Source: Apiotrichum sp. Y4204 (Eukaryota; Basidiomycota; Tremellomycetes; Trichosporonales; Trichosporonaceae). Taken from it: a stretch of 64,000 nucleotides of DNA. Positions 1-11,123 of the stretch are shown here, piece after piece. Positions within the stretch are counted from its first letter, which is position 1; the number at the start of each line of letters is the position of its first letter. Below the pieces are notes generated by a model. That model was given only the letters and a program-made list of their open reading frames with translations. It made no database searches and had not been told where the DNA came from. Made by a program: the position numbers and the translations under genes. The stretch is taken from positions 248,001 through 312,000 of the forward strand of contig JAMYHL010000019.1 in the NCBI GenBank assembly GCA_025531455.1. Reading direction: 5' to 3'.

Positions 1-2663
1 TGAGTGTCGAGGTTGCTCGGTTGAACTATGGAATTGTGAGTTGACTATGTGTAAGAAGTGGCTAACATGCAGGAAGATGTGACTCGACAGTTGCGACAGG
101 AGGTTAGCTGTTGAATGGAAACCAAGCTGACTGACAGATTACATCGTCTTACCCTCTCCTCCTCACCCACCTCACAACGTCGCTCGCGCTCTCCTCACAG
201 CTCGCACCCATTCGGAGTTCTCTCAATTCCCTCTCTTCCTCCATTGACCGTCTACACACCAAAATTCACGCGCCTCATGCCCAGCTTGCGCTACTCGTCC
301 GGCGACTGTCTCTGCTTGCTCAGGCATCAGACTTGTCGCGACGAGCCTCGAGGTTTGTCCTAGTTGCGCGTCGACTGGATTCGCAGATGGAGCGCGTTCG
401 CGAAGGCGCGGCGGGTGATGGCGCGAGTGTTGGCGATGGAGAGAAGGAGCGCGAGCTCGCCAAGGCGGCACTAAGTGTTGCCGAGTTGGATGCCCTTCTC
501 GCACCTCCAGAAGCTGAAGAGGAGGACGAGGAACCAAATCCCAATGCTCCGCTACCTCTGCAGACCTTGGACTTTGTCAAGGCATACGCTCCAGCAGTCG
601 ACAAAGCGCGCGACGTCATCATAGCGGAGATGGAGAGCATGGTCGTTTCCGGCCTAGCATCCCTCAATCAGCCACTGCTTTCCAGCTCGCTCCAGACGGC
701 CCACAACCTTCGTCTTCTTCCAGATCTTGTTTCCAACCTCGTCGCGGATCTCAACGATGCAGTGTCCCTGCGTGTGCAGAAAGCTTTTGACTCGGCCGCT
801 ATTGGGCGCGAAGTTGCTGGCAAAGGTACGTGATGGGCGCCATCACTTTCTGACGCATCAGATACATCCCGTGCGATCAAGTTCAACACTCGGTCTCGCC
901 CCCAGACAGAACCTTCCAGTTCAAACGCAAGTCAATGGGTTGCTGTGCTGTGGAAGAGGTTGGACCGTGTTATTGAGGACGTTGCGAATTGCTGTATCAA
1001 GGTGAGATTTCTGAGAGATGCTCGCTAATCCCAGGTATACACTCTTGAGAAGGTGCTCAAAGTCAAGCGGGACAATGTCACTCAGGTCGACTTTCTGGAG
1101 GAGGTAATGAAGACGCTAGATGAGAAACCCAGCTTTACGTTCTGGACGACCCTGGCGAAGGCATTTGAAACGCAGACGAAAGAGGCTGCAAAGGGTGAGT
1201 CATGGGATTGTATCAATCTGACTATAGCGAACGGCTGGCTCCAGCAGGCGCTTAGCACTGGGTATCCCCGCCTTCTTCGTCTCTTTCACGACTTCTTCGC
1301 TAAGATCGCGGTCCACACGGACACTGTGTACACACGGGATCACCAAAGGTGGGCTATGATCTCGACCTTTCACTAACCCATAGTCCTGAGGCAGTCCTCG
1401 TGCTCCGTTCGGTGTCCACGTTTGAGACGCTGTACCTTACGCGCTCGACCACACGCATGACCGATGCTGTTACTTCGGCCATGTCGATGTACGTCGCGTC
1501 ACGAGGCGTCGCTCCTTCGGCTGGAGAAGGTGTCAATATTGCACGAACTATCATTAACGAGCTGGATTCGGCCCGCTTCGACCCGCTTCTGGTCCGCACT
1601 GTTGCCCGAAATGCTGCTAAAGTGTTGGGTGGTCTCAAGGCCCGTGTGGACAACCACATTCTTCGGGATTTCACGGCGACCTCTCTCATCGGCCCGCAAG
1701 CCACGCCTGCCGAGGTTATCAATGCGCAGTTCGTCTCCTGCCTATATCACTGCAGCCTGAACCTTTCCTCCCTTGAACCACAGTTTGGCGTCAAGGTGTC
1801 GGAAATCCTTCAACCCTCTGTGAAGTCGCTGGAAGAGACGTACCGTAAAGTCACGGACGCCCTGAATGCTGCAATCAAGCGCGAGTTTGCCAACATTGTT
1901 GCGCGGATTCATCGCGTAGACTTCAGCAAACCTGTCGATCCGATGGCAATGGGATCTGGAGGAAGTCCGTACATGCAAGATTTGGTGGACAAGCTTGCTT
2001 TCCTCAAGAGCGAGATTCTGGGTCGCATGGCTATGGGGGAGTTTATGCGACAATGGTAAGTTCGATGGACGTTTTAGTTCTACGTCATGTGGTGAAGTGC
2101 TTACACACAGGGTTCTCGCGCTGTCCAAGTTCCTCATTCGCACCTTCCTTCTACATGCGTCGATTGCGCGCCCAATGGGCGAATCGGGTCGTCTCAAGCT
2201 TACGAGTAACATGACTGAGTTTGAGATGTCGCTCCAAAACTTCCTCAATACTGGTCGTGTCCAGGGTGCAGCCACAACACTCAAGGTGACACAGATTGGG
2301 GAGGAATACCTTGCGCTGCGGTCTTTCCGCCAGCTGCTCTTCGCGGATCGGGCCGGGTTGATCAACCCAGTCGAGACGGTGCACCTACCGCCACTTGTGG
2401 TGCTGCATCACATTATTGTCCGTTCCCCGCTCCGTCTCCCACATGAAGTTCATGGATGGAGCGAGCACGAATATGTTCTCTGGGTCGACAAGCATACGGA
2501 CGAGGAAGCCTGGGATCTCTTGGAGAAGGACGTCAACGAACAAGTTGACAAGGCCAAGTCGCCTGGAGTCGGCGGGCTTAGCGAGACGGATGAGGACGCC
2601 GACACCGTCGCAATCGTCCACGAGGTGCTCACGCACGCGAGGCATCATCACGAGCACGATTAG
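1..2663 (+). CDS. COG5: Conserved oligomeric Golgi complex subunit 5 (5' end beyond window)
   Basis: Subunit of the eight-protein COG tether that captures retrograde vesicles at the Golgi. Exons: <1-35, 73-102, 138-825, 862-1001, 1035-1194, 1228-1348, 1384-2055, 2111-2663; the joined partial frame gives 798 residues plus stop. The first exon reads VARLNYGI and splices to EDVTRQLRQE, the conserved COG5 N-terminal coiled coil. Further hallmarks are the stretch FVKAYAPAVDKARDVI and its following helices, SPEAVLVLRS in the middle, and a C-terminus with HHIIVRSPLRLP and GWSEHEYVLWVDKH. Introns are 33-55 nt; two have clear CTAAC or CTGAC branch sites. Only the extreme N-terminus and start codon are missing. 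Family assignment is from recognised conserved blocks; I am confident of the gene, slightly less of each splice position. Confidence 0.9.
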
Positions 2664-4497
2664 AGCGCGTGTTTGTATCGTCACATGGAGCTGAGAATTC
2701 CTGTAGCATGCGGAAGCTCTCGGACTCATGCTCACTAGTCAAACGCATGTCGTCTACAGAAGGAACCTTATTATCACCATGGCGCTTTCCAAAGAAACAA
2801 CTTCAGTTGCCAGGCACGGCTCCATGGCGACCACACTGCATAGTTCACCAGGTCCCAACAGGCAAAATAACCCCACCATTTCTGTAGCACAAGCAATGTC
2901 ATTCTATGAGCGGTGGAGCTGGAACGAAACGTGGACCTGCGGGCCTGGGGACAAGGGTAACGGTGTCGCCTGCTAGTGTCAGGAGTGTTCTTCGGAACAG
3001 CGAGAGGAACGCCGAAACGGAGCTTGACTGATTTGAGTTAACAGAATCCAGCCTGGGCGACGGTGTCGAACTCTGTTCAATATGCACTAGTGTGCGTTTA
3101 ACTGCGCTTGAGAAAAGTGATATTAGCACAACAGCTCACTGAGAGACAGTAGCGTACCGGCCAGCTCTGGGCTGAGTCAATGTCCCACCACGTTCCAACA
3201 GTCAGTGGTGGTGGTGGCGACCGGGGAGCATTGGGTACGGTCGCCATGTCCACGCGACCTGAAACATGGTCCCTAAACTATCGCCCCTTCGATCGGAGAT
3301 TTGCTGACCAGCTCACAGATCACAAATTAGTTGTCACTGTCGGGACGCATTTCCGGTTCAAGACGTCGGACTATCATCAGAGGGGACAATGACGGTGGCT
3401 GTGACTGTACTCTCTGTCTGAGTTAACGACACCACACAACCTTCTGACAAGCTCGGGACAGAGCTGAGCTTAACGAAATCGTGACAGCTTCCACACTACT
3501 TAGGTTGTTCGGCATGAGAGCGTGTGGTGCGGAAGTAATTTTCTGGATGACAGAGTTTGAGCTCGCAGGCCTCGATTCAGACGCACAACCATGACAACAT
3601 CAGGAGTGACATACCTAATGCTGCACGAACTTGGGAGGAATGACAGCAATAACGAGCGCGACTTGAGCATCGCGAGGACAGCTCGGAGCCTCAACCACAC
3701 CGTGCATAGCTGAGACAAGCTTCATCCTCTTAGAAGAACGCCGCCTATCGTGGAAGCTCGGTAAACCGTTTCCAGAATGACAATGGTGTGGACTCAATCC
3801 AGACTCGCGCATCGCGCAAGGGAGTATTCTGTTCCTAATCGGGTGCCCAACTGAGTGCTGCACTTCTCTTAGCTTCATGTGGCTAGGAGCGGGAAACCGC
3901 GGCTTACTGGCAGTTGAGGGCGCACAGGAATGGTTGTGTGCACTCATGCTCACATCAAGCAAAGCCAAGTCCCGGTACTTGTCGGAGTGGCAGCGATATT
4001 GGCGGGGGGCCGCATGCTCAGGAGAGCATTAACGAGGGGAACGGCGGTATCGCCAAATGGGCACATCGGAGGGCGTTCACGGACTGGGCTGGAGGAGGTG
4101 TGCCAGGGTCCTTTGTACACGGTCATGAGCGTGGACCCTTGGGAATTGACCTCCTGTCGACTATCATCAGCGTTTCGGCTGCACTGGGGCAAGGGTAAGT
4201 GATCTTGTGCGTTGCTGTTGGTGACAGAAAGGCTCAGCTCTTCACTATCCCTTCGTATGCGACTTTGTCAAGCGTCTGATCGCATTCAGTGTTGAAAGTG
4301 AGAACTTGTTCTTATGTCATAGCCATGCAAACACTAGTATTCCGTTTGCCATTACTCATCGAGTTGATGTTTTCAACTGGGTCCTCCTTCTTGGTCCAGA
4401 CGCTACCCAAATTCCCTCGCAGTCTAAGCGCGCGGTTCTTTGGCGTCGTTGGTGTCATCGGCGTCGTCGCCCCGCATACGCCACGATACCGCCCTAC

Positions 4498-4947
4498 CTG
4501 AGTTATGTGCTTCCAACAACTCAAACCAATCACGACGCGCCTCGGTCTCAGCAGACTGACTGAAAGGCAGCTCCATCTTTGGCGCATTGGTGATCCCCGG
4601 CCAGGGCTTCGGCGCGCTGATGGCATTGGCGATGACGATGTCGTTCTTCTGCAAAGAGAACAGCCGTCGTGACAAGATAGAGGACCGCCGACCAAACGAA
4701 GGGCATCGATGGCATACACGACTCCGACCGCGCGGTTGGTAAGTCAAGCAACTGTACTGATGGGAAGGTCATCAGGCTGATGTTAGGACTCGGGTTCGTT
4801 GTGTTCAGAGCGTAGGGGCATTTAGGAAAGATTGTGAGCGTTACGTTTGCTCGTGCGTGTCCATCAGGTTCATGGCGGAGATGATATGCATGCAACTGGC
4901 TCGTAAGCAGGATTGGCCGATGTATGCAGCTGCTGATTGAGCGACAT
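4498..4947 (-). CDS. Possible small spliced gene or gene remnant, unknown product
   Basis: Not recognised. An ATG at 4947 opens a short polar N-terminus (MSLNQQLHTSANPAYEP). Downstream, a pyrimidine tract ending TTTGCAG precedes a plausible exon at 4648-4498 encoding KNDIVIANAISAPKPWPG, then an acidic stretch, closing at a GTAGGG donor. Between them a reading through 4720-4650 has a hydrophobic segment (FVWSAVLYLVTTAVLF) in one frame and AVGVVYAIDALRL in another, so the intron structure is unresolved. It could be a small membrane protein, a decayed copy, or chance. Low confidence. Confidence 0.2.
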
Positions 4948-5146
4948 GGTAACAAGGTCATGATCGTCGCGACCACGTCCACCCACCAGTCTGCCTCCCC
5001 GTCCAAGCTTTGTGCTGTGTCGGAGAAACCTCGTCGGGTACAGCCTGGCGCGGCAGCAGGATGTGTATGATCCGCAGTCCGAGTCTGGGCTCGTCTGGTC
5101 TGACTTTCGACCGCACTATAATGAAACCACCCGCATCCAAGTCCCG

Positions 5147-5406
5147 TTAAGGTTGAGTTGGTGTTTCAAAAGGCTCTATCTTCGTGGCGCTCTCTATCTG
5201 CTTCTCGCCCGAGACACTCTTGCTGATATTCCTGCGACCCTTTGAGCCCCTTGACTGCTTCCCAAAACACAATCCGCCCAGTGCGCGATTGCCACCAACA
5301 GCAAACGCCCCCATCCAGGGTGCTCCAGACTTTGGGTGTTTCGAGCGGGAGTCACTAGCAAAATCAAAATCAAGACCAACACCAGAACCGAAACCGTTCG
5401 GCCTGC
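5147..5406 (-). CDS. Possible terminal exon of an unrecognised minus-strand gene
   Basis: An open stretch of 86 codons starts after a candidate acceptor (TAAC branch site, then CGCCAG) at 5407-5408 and ends at TAA 5147-5149. The translation is Gly/Ser/Lys-rich with blocks such as SGAPWMGAFAVGGNRALGG and a polar tail ending in PFETPTQP, unlike the low-complexity shadows around it. Upstream, 5965 carries an ATG with MHMSGRDCFDEEARGDF, which could be a first exon, but I could not join the two convincingly. No family recognised. Confidence 0.2.
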
Positions 5407-6250
5407 CTGGCGAGTAGTAGTTGACAAAAGTACAAGGTTAAGAATTTGTGTTTGAAATGCCGTCGCCCGTCGTGCACAGTTGCGTCCTCTGTCGTAACCG
5501 AGTGCTCGAATGTGCCATGCTTGGACAGTTTGCCTTGTGTCTGTCGTGCGCATGCCCCTCCACTTTGCCCTGCTCCCGTGTCCTGGTGTTTCCTCGACGT
5601 CGTCCACCTCGTCCAGGGGCAAGGGGCCTGGTCCCTGCCTGGTTACCGTGAGACCACCCACCTCTGCGTGCCTGACACTATCCCCAGCTTTGAGCCACAT
5701 TGACAGCCTGAACGCCTGTGCGCCTTGCCGACAGGCACCCGCTCTTGGGACGATCTTGATGGCCACGCCTCCGCGGCTCGGAAGCAGTAGTAGTAGTTGA
5801 TATGATAATATAACGTATGGGTGTCGCACAATTCCACCGGCACTGCTGGAGGGGAAGTAGGGATCCCCATGACATGTTCGCCCCTTGCCGCACTACTTGC
5901 CCTGGGAGCTCCAGGAAGTCCCCCCGTGCCTCTTCATCGAAACAATCTCGTCCGCTCATGTGCACAGCTCTCCGCTACGAACCTACGCAGGGCGATTTCA
6001 GACTTTTTGTGACATGTGCCGCTGCCGTTGCTTGATTTCTGATCTGATGAACACCTGAACACTCCACGTACTGTCAATATCATCTCAGAATCGCATCTCC
6101 TACATCTTCGAACGCCGATCTGGACGTGCTCCGCCCCTGTCTGTAACCTGTCATCCAGCGATCTGCGACTAGCGCCGGACCTGCCGATCCCTCCACGCCA
6201 CCACACTCGACTGCGCCGACGCCACCTACACCCCTCCAGCGTTCCAGCCA

Positions 6251-8586
6251 GTGCCGATTGTGATCGTCACCGGAAGGCCGCCCCGCCGATCCGGAATGTC
6301 ACCCAGCCTCTTCCTCGGCCGCACGAAGCGCTCAGCGCGGTTGCGGCTGTTCGTCCTTGTCCTCGCCATCTGCGGCCTCCTCACATTCAACAAGTATCTC
6401 CTCGGGGGGCGCACAACGCATGAGGGGGATTACAGCCATCATTCCCCGGAGAAGGGCTTCGGCTCCGAGGACGGCCAGTCCAATCCCCACAAGGGGGATA
6501 AGGGCAGTGACGGCGGGCAGGACGTGCTCGTCAACCACCCAGGATACTCGAACACGGACCTGGGCGGCGAGGTACTCAATGTGCCGGTCAAGACGGACAA
6601 GAAGGGCCCGCAACACACATATCTCCCCAACGGGCTCGTCGTGCCCAACCCTGAGGGCCAGCACCCGATCTTTGACCTCATCGCGCGCGCACGCCAGGAA
6701 TGGACTGAAAAGCTCGACAAGGCCAGTCTCACGCTCACCGAGGCTGTCACCGAGTACAGGCGTAGATATGGCCGGCAGCCGCCGAAGGGATTCGACCGCT
6801 GGTGGGCCTGGGCTCAAGCCAATAACGTGCAGCTGCCAGACGAATATGACCAGATTGTGAGTAACTAGTGCCGGCGGGACAGCCATGTCGATCACACTAT
6901 CGTGGTTAGTCGCTTGCATGTGATCTGCAAGTTCAAGGCACCAATGGCGTTGATCATTGCGCCCCATTCCTTGCTCAATCGCTGACCGCAGCACCACGAT
7001 CTGGAGCCGTTCTTCGCCTTTAGCCCGTCCAAGCTCGAGGAAATGAGCCGGAAGGCGACACGCAAGGGCGGCATGTTCACCATCACCTGCCACCGCGGCA
7101 AGTGTTCCTATAAAATCAACGAGGAGGGGTTGACCGAGGAAGGCTTGGCGGTGGCCAAGGAGCGCGCCGAGGACCAGATTGATCTTCTTCGCACAATCCA
7201 GAACGAGCTCGAGGACGTCAAGGCCGTGTGGTACAGTCATGATGTGCCGTTCCAGTTCCAGGGACATGACTACGTGAGTAGCGTTGAGGGCGAGTGGAGT
7301 CCACGTCCGATGAAGAGACAAGCGCGGAGCTGACGACATCAGAAAGACTCACTCAAAGAGGCTGCGTCCATTGGAGAATGTAAGTCCATGCCAGCTCATG
7401 TTCAGTGACATACTCTAACACACAAGATGCTGAGGTGATGCCTAGCCAGTTTGACTCATCGGAAATCGGCTGGGGATCAGCATGTGCACCAAGCAAGCCG
7501 CTGCGTGATCCGAAACAGAACGGGCGTCCCAACCTGGACGAGCTGTGGATCGCGAACAAGACGTTTGTGTGGGACCACATGGCCTCTATGGACCCGTGCA
7601 CAAACCCGAATCTCGTGTACTTGAACGGCTTTTTGAGCGGGTTCGGCAAGGGCCCTCCCGTCGACTTTGACATGTTCCCCACCATGTCCATGTCTAAGAC
7701 GTTCCTCCACAGCGACATTCTCGGTGTGCAGTCTGAGGGCTGGACCGAGGACGTCGAGGTCGACCCTCCGTGGGAGGACAAGTTTGACTACCGCCTCGTG
7801 TGGCGCGGCAAGACGACGGGTATCGTGTTCGGCGACGAGTTCCCCTCCTGGAGTGAGTGTAATGGAAGAAAATGGCGAGTTGTCGTGCTGACTTTGCAGC
7901 CCTCTCGCAGCGCATCAACCTGGTGTCTCACGCCAAGCGCATGAATGGCGACCTGGACATTATGAACTCTACCCCGCCACTGACGCCTGTCGGCGAGCCG
8001 CACAAGCGACCGTGGCGGGACATCAACAACCGTCTTGTCGACATCTCCTTTGTCGAGGGGCCCATCCAGTGCGAGCCCCATGTCTGCCGCAAGCTTGCGG
8101 AAACATATCAGTTTGAGGAGCGCATGACCTTTGCGAATGCCAACCTGTGAGTCAACTTTGCTGTGCATCTTTCTCCTTCTCTCCTGTCTTGTGCGCCCAC
8201 TGACCCCTAGGTACAAGTACCAGCTGGATCTGGACGGCAACGGCTGGTCCGCGCGTTTCAAGCGTCTAATGAGCACCAACTCGTTGGTGCTGAAGTCGAC
8301 CATCTTCCCCGAATGGTACTCGGACCGCATCCAGCCGTGGGTGCACTACATCCCGATCAAGCCCGACCTCACGGACCTGTACGACGTAATGACCTTTTTC
8401 CAGACCGACAACGACGCGCTGGCAAAGCAGATTGCGGCGACGGGCAAGATCTGGAGCAAAACATTCTGGCGCAAAGAGGACATGGTCTCGTACCAGTTTA
8501 GGCTGCTCCTCGAGCTGTCCCGTCTCCTTGCGCCGGATCGTGATGCCGCTAGCTTCCGGTTCCCGGCGGGGCAGCACGACGCCTAA
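6251..8586 (+). CDS. GT90 (CAP10/Cxt1-like) family glycosyltransferase, type II membrane protein
   Basis: Predicted Golgi glycosyltransferase of the CAP10 family (Pfam Glyco_transf_90), which includes cryptococcal capsule protein Cap10 and the beta-1,2-xylosyltransferase Cxt1. Exons 6251-6856, 6992-7273, 7343-7379, 7427-7852, 7900-8146, 8211-8586 give 657 residues. A short basic N-terminus is followed by one transmembrane anchor (LRLFVLVLAICGLLTF, about residues 34-49) and a lumenal stem rich in Gly/Asp. Family hallmarks near the C-terminus are YKYQLDLDGNGWSARFKRL, STNSLVLKSTIFPEWYSDR, and LQPWVHYIPIK-type sequence (here IQPWVHYIPIK). All donors are GTGAGT or GTAAGT. Donor sugar and acceptor cannot be read from sequence; xylosyl transfer to glycan or polysaccharide is inference from characterised relatives. 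An alternative start at the second ATG (MSPSLFLG) is possible. Confidence 0.9.
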
Positions 8587-8820
8587 TTTAAGCATCTACA
8601 GCATAACTATCATTTAGACAGACGAGTGGGTACCCATGTATTGAACAGTGTATATAGATACAGGTAACATCGCACCATAAGGCCGACCCGTCATCGGCGA
8701 CACTAATAAACTGATCTACCATGACTTGTGCGCGTGGCTCGACAACTCCCTACGTGACTGTTCTACGCATTATACCACGGCAAAACTAACGACAAACCCT
8801 TTAACTGTTGAACAATCCTA
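8587..8820. other. Convergent intergenic spacer
   Basis: 3' flanks of the GT90 gene (+) and the F-box-like gene (-). AT-richer than the coding sequence, with no open frame; presumably holds both polyadenylation regions. Confidence 0.5.
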
Positions 8821-10426
8821 ATCGCCCCGGCGAAGCGCATACTCCATGGCCGACAGCCCGTTGGTCTTCATATAGTCCTCCTTGGCGAGGGTGAAGACCT
8901 CAGTGGAGCAAAGGCCGCGGTCCACATGTTCCTCCTTGAGAACTCCGTCCATCAGGTCGAACATCCACTCCGAGGTTACGGTGTGCTTGGTGTCAACACC
9001 GAACCAGGCCAGAGGAATGCAGTCCGCGTCCACAAAAGTGATTCGGGACATGTAGGCGCCCAGCAGGGCAGCCAGGTCACGAAAGATGCCCCGCATAATG
9101 GCCATGTTGGTGCCGGTACGGAGCGTTCCGGTGGTCGAGAAGATGACAGTCAAGTTGCGAACGTAATGCTTGCTGCGGTTTGGGATAATGACAATTGGGC
9201 GCACAGCTCCGGGATCGATGCGGATGGAAACAATAAGCTTGGTAGCTTGGTCGGGGACAAACGCAGCGGCAAGCGGTTGGTCACAGAGTGGGAGCACGAG
9301 GACATGGTCCTGCGCCGGACAATTCCAGCTTGGCTCGATATACGGACCGTAGCGAAGGTAGCGGGGGCGAATGTTCAACTTTTCGAAACCATTCGGGAGA
9401 GCGAGAAGGTCCACAACATAAGGTCTCGTGGAAGCTACACTGATCCATCCCCATCCTTGAGGCAGGACGTGATCTAATGTGGGAGGTCGCTCGTAGCGCC
9501 ACTTGCGGTAGCACTTGCCGGCGTCGCGGAGTAGCTTTTCCGCGTGCGCTACATTGGGGTCTTGGGGCAAAAAGCCATTATAGCCCGTGTAATACCAGTC
9601 GTCGAGGTCTGAGTCATCGAGGTCTGAGTCAAACAGGATGTCGCTGTCTGTAGTGATTTCAACGTTGTCGGCAGTGATTTCAACCTTGGCGGAAATTTCG
9701 ATGTCCTCCAGGGGCTTTTCGACCTCCATTCTCGGTGCGTCCGGTGAGCGCTCGGCGGGGTGCAGGTGGATTGGAACTTGCTCCTCGAACCACCCATAGT
9801 ACGTAGCGGTCCGTCTCTCAAGGTCCTCACGAAGATGATCTGCCATCTCGGCAGCAAGCGCCTTCGTGATTTTCGGCTTCTTTTCGAGCGCCTTGATGAG
9901 GGCGTCCAAACGTCTCTTCTCCCAATCATCCTTCCTGCGCTTGTTCTCCGCCTCACGCGCAGAGGAACGCTTAGAGATCCAGCGGTCGCTGCTGTCTCGG
10001 TGATGCGGGACGACGGCAACGCTCTCGAGCTGCCGGTTCCAAGCTTAGGGTCAGATGTGTCTTCCTTCACAACTCACCGCCTCGCATGTATAACGGCTTG
10101 GGAGAGTTCTTGTGGCCTTTTTGAAGGGTAAGGTCATGCTCGACAGTTACGTGCATGGGCAGAATGTCGTCAACCATGCCCTTCACCGACTTGCTCACTC
10201 CCCGGAGGACGCGGAGCGACTCGGCGGGTGAGTAGGCGATGATCGCCTCAAGGATATGGGGGAAGGACTGGTCGAGCGGGTAGATGTGCTCGGCACCTTC
10301 TCTCTTGGGGTTGGCCTCGGTGCCTGCATCGGCCTTGGTGGTATTGCGTGTCCGGCGCTTTGTTGGTCTCTCACCGGACGAGGGTTTGGCTTTGTGCTTG
10401 GTTGCGGCCTTGCGCTTTGGTGGCAT
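8821..10426 (-). CDS. F-box-like protein of unknown function (first of an adjacent pair)
   Basis: Exons 10426-10078 and 10043-8821 (34-nt intron with a CTGAC branch site) give 523 residues. The N-terminus MPPKRKAATKHK is strongly basic and nuclear-localisation-like. About residues 48-85 (DQSFPHILEAIIAYSPAES, then LRVLRGVSKSVKG) resemble a degenerate F-box helix pair. A Lys/Arg/Glu-rich coiled region and an acidic patch with repeated DSDLDD follow. The C-terminal half alternates hydrophobic strands (for example HVLVLPLCDQPLAAAFV and SMRI-like runs) with no recognised catalytic motif. It is followed on the same strand by another F-box-like gene. A role as an SCF adaptor is inference; I cannot name the orthologue. 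Confidence 0.7.
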
Positions 10427-11123
10427 TGTGAGGGCTACGACAAGAGGGAAGACAGTGTTGTGATGAAGTGATAGGTGTCGCTGTTGGGATCTTGCTTATG
10501 AGGGCGAGGAGGCGCGGGGGGGGGGGGGGGGAGGGGTGTGGGGATGGGAATAAGAGATGAGTGCGAGAGAGTGATAAAGCAGACAAGGGAGGAGGTGATG
10601 GGAACGAAAGAAGAGAGGACGAGGACGAGAGATGATGGGAAGAGGAAGAGTGATGATGAGAGATACAAAACAGTTCATGTTAGTTCTGTTGATATGTTTG
10701 CTGAGCGTATGCAGAGATACTGATGGGGCTATGGTTGAGGTTGAGTGTGTATTTGTGTGCTTGCATACTTGTGTGTTCGTGTGCACAAGCCTGTGCCCTG
10801 TCTGCCTTCCCTCTGCTGATGTGCTGATCTGGCGCTGATCACCAGGCCGCCACCTGCTGAAACAAAAGAATTCAGTCGCGTCGCCGAAAAGGGGCCCACC
10901 CAACTTCCCTCACTATCTAATCTGGTTGACTCACCCACCGTCACTCGGCCGACCCGACGCGGTTCAACGAGATGACGCGCGACACAGTCACCCACATACC
11001 GATCCATAACAGCTTTTAACTGGCTTAGCACGTCTTGCATCCATCGATCCTAAGGTTGGGATCTGACATGGTGCGTGGTGTATGTATATCATATCACGTT
11101 GATAGTCCAGTCCGGCCAGTCCC
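10427..11123. other. Intergenic region with a G-tract
   Basis: Leader/promoter of the 10426 gene and 3' flank of the 13880 gene. It holds a run of about 15 or more G at roughly 10518-10533 (C-tract on the transcribed minus strand) inside a purine-rich plus strand, that is, a CT-rich leader for the minus-strand gene. Open frames here are low-complexity and I do not regard them as genes. Confidence 0.5.

Larger units (their letters stand above)
2664..6250. other. Gene-poor interval between COG5 and the GT90 gene
   Basis: About 3.6 kb without a gene I can name. All six frames are interrupted every 200-450 nt, and none of the translations shows a recognisable family. The last 200-300 nt before 6251 are pyrimidine-rich and look like the promoter and leader of the GT90 gene. 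A short TAG-repeat (tagtagtagtag) lies near 5785. Two minus-strand fragments with gene-like composition (4498-4947 and 5147-5406) are listed separately. Either decayed genes or lineage-specific genes with many introns could hide here. Confidence 0.5.

Noticed and set aside
6332..7339. A 335-codon minus-strand open frame over the GT90 gene
   Set aside because: It runs across two spliced exons and the introns of a clear gene on the other strand; no recognisable protein.
10500..10700. Low-complexity frames near the G-tract
   Set aside because: Translations are Ser/Leu/Pro or Glu/Arg repeats produced by the simple sequence; no gene.
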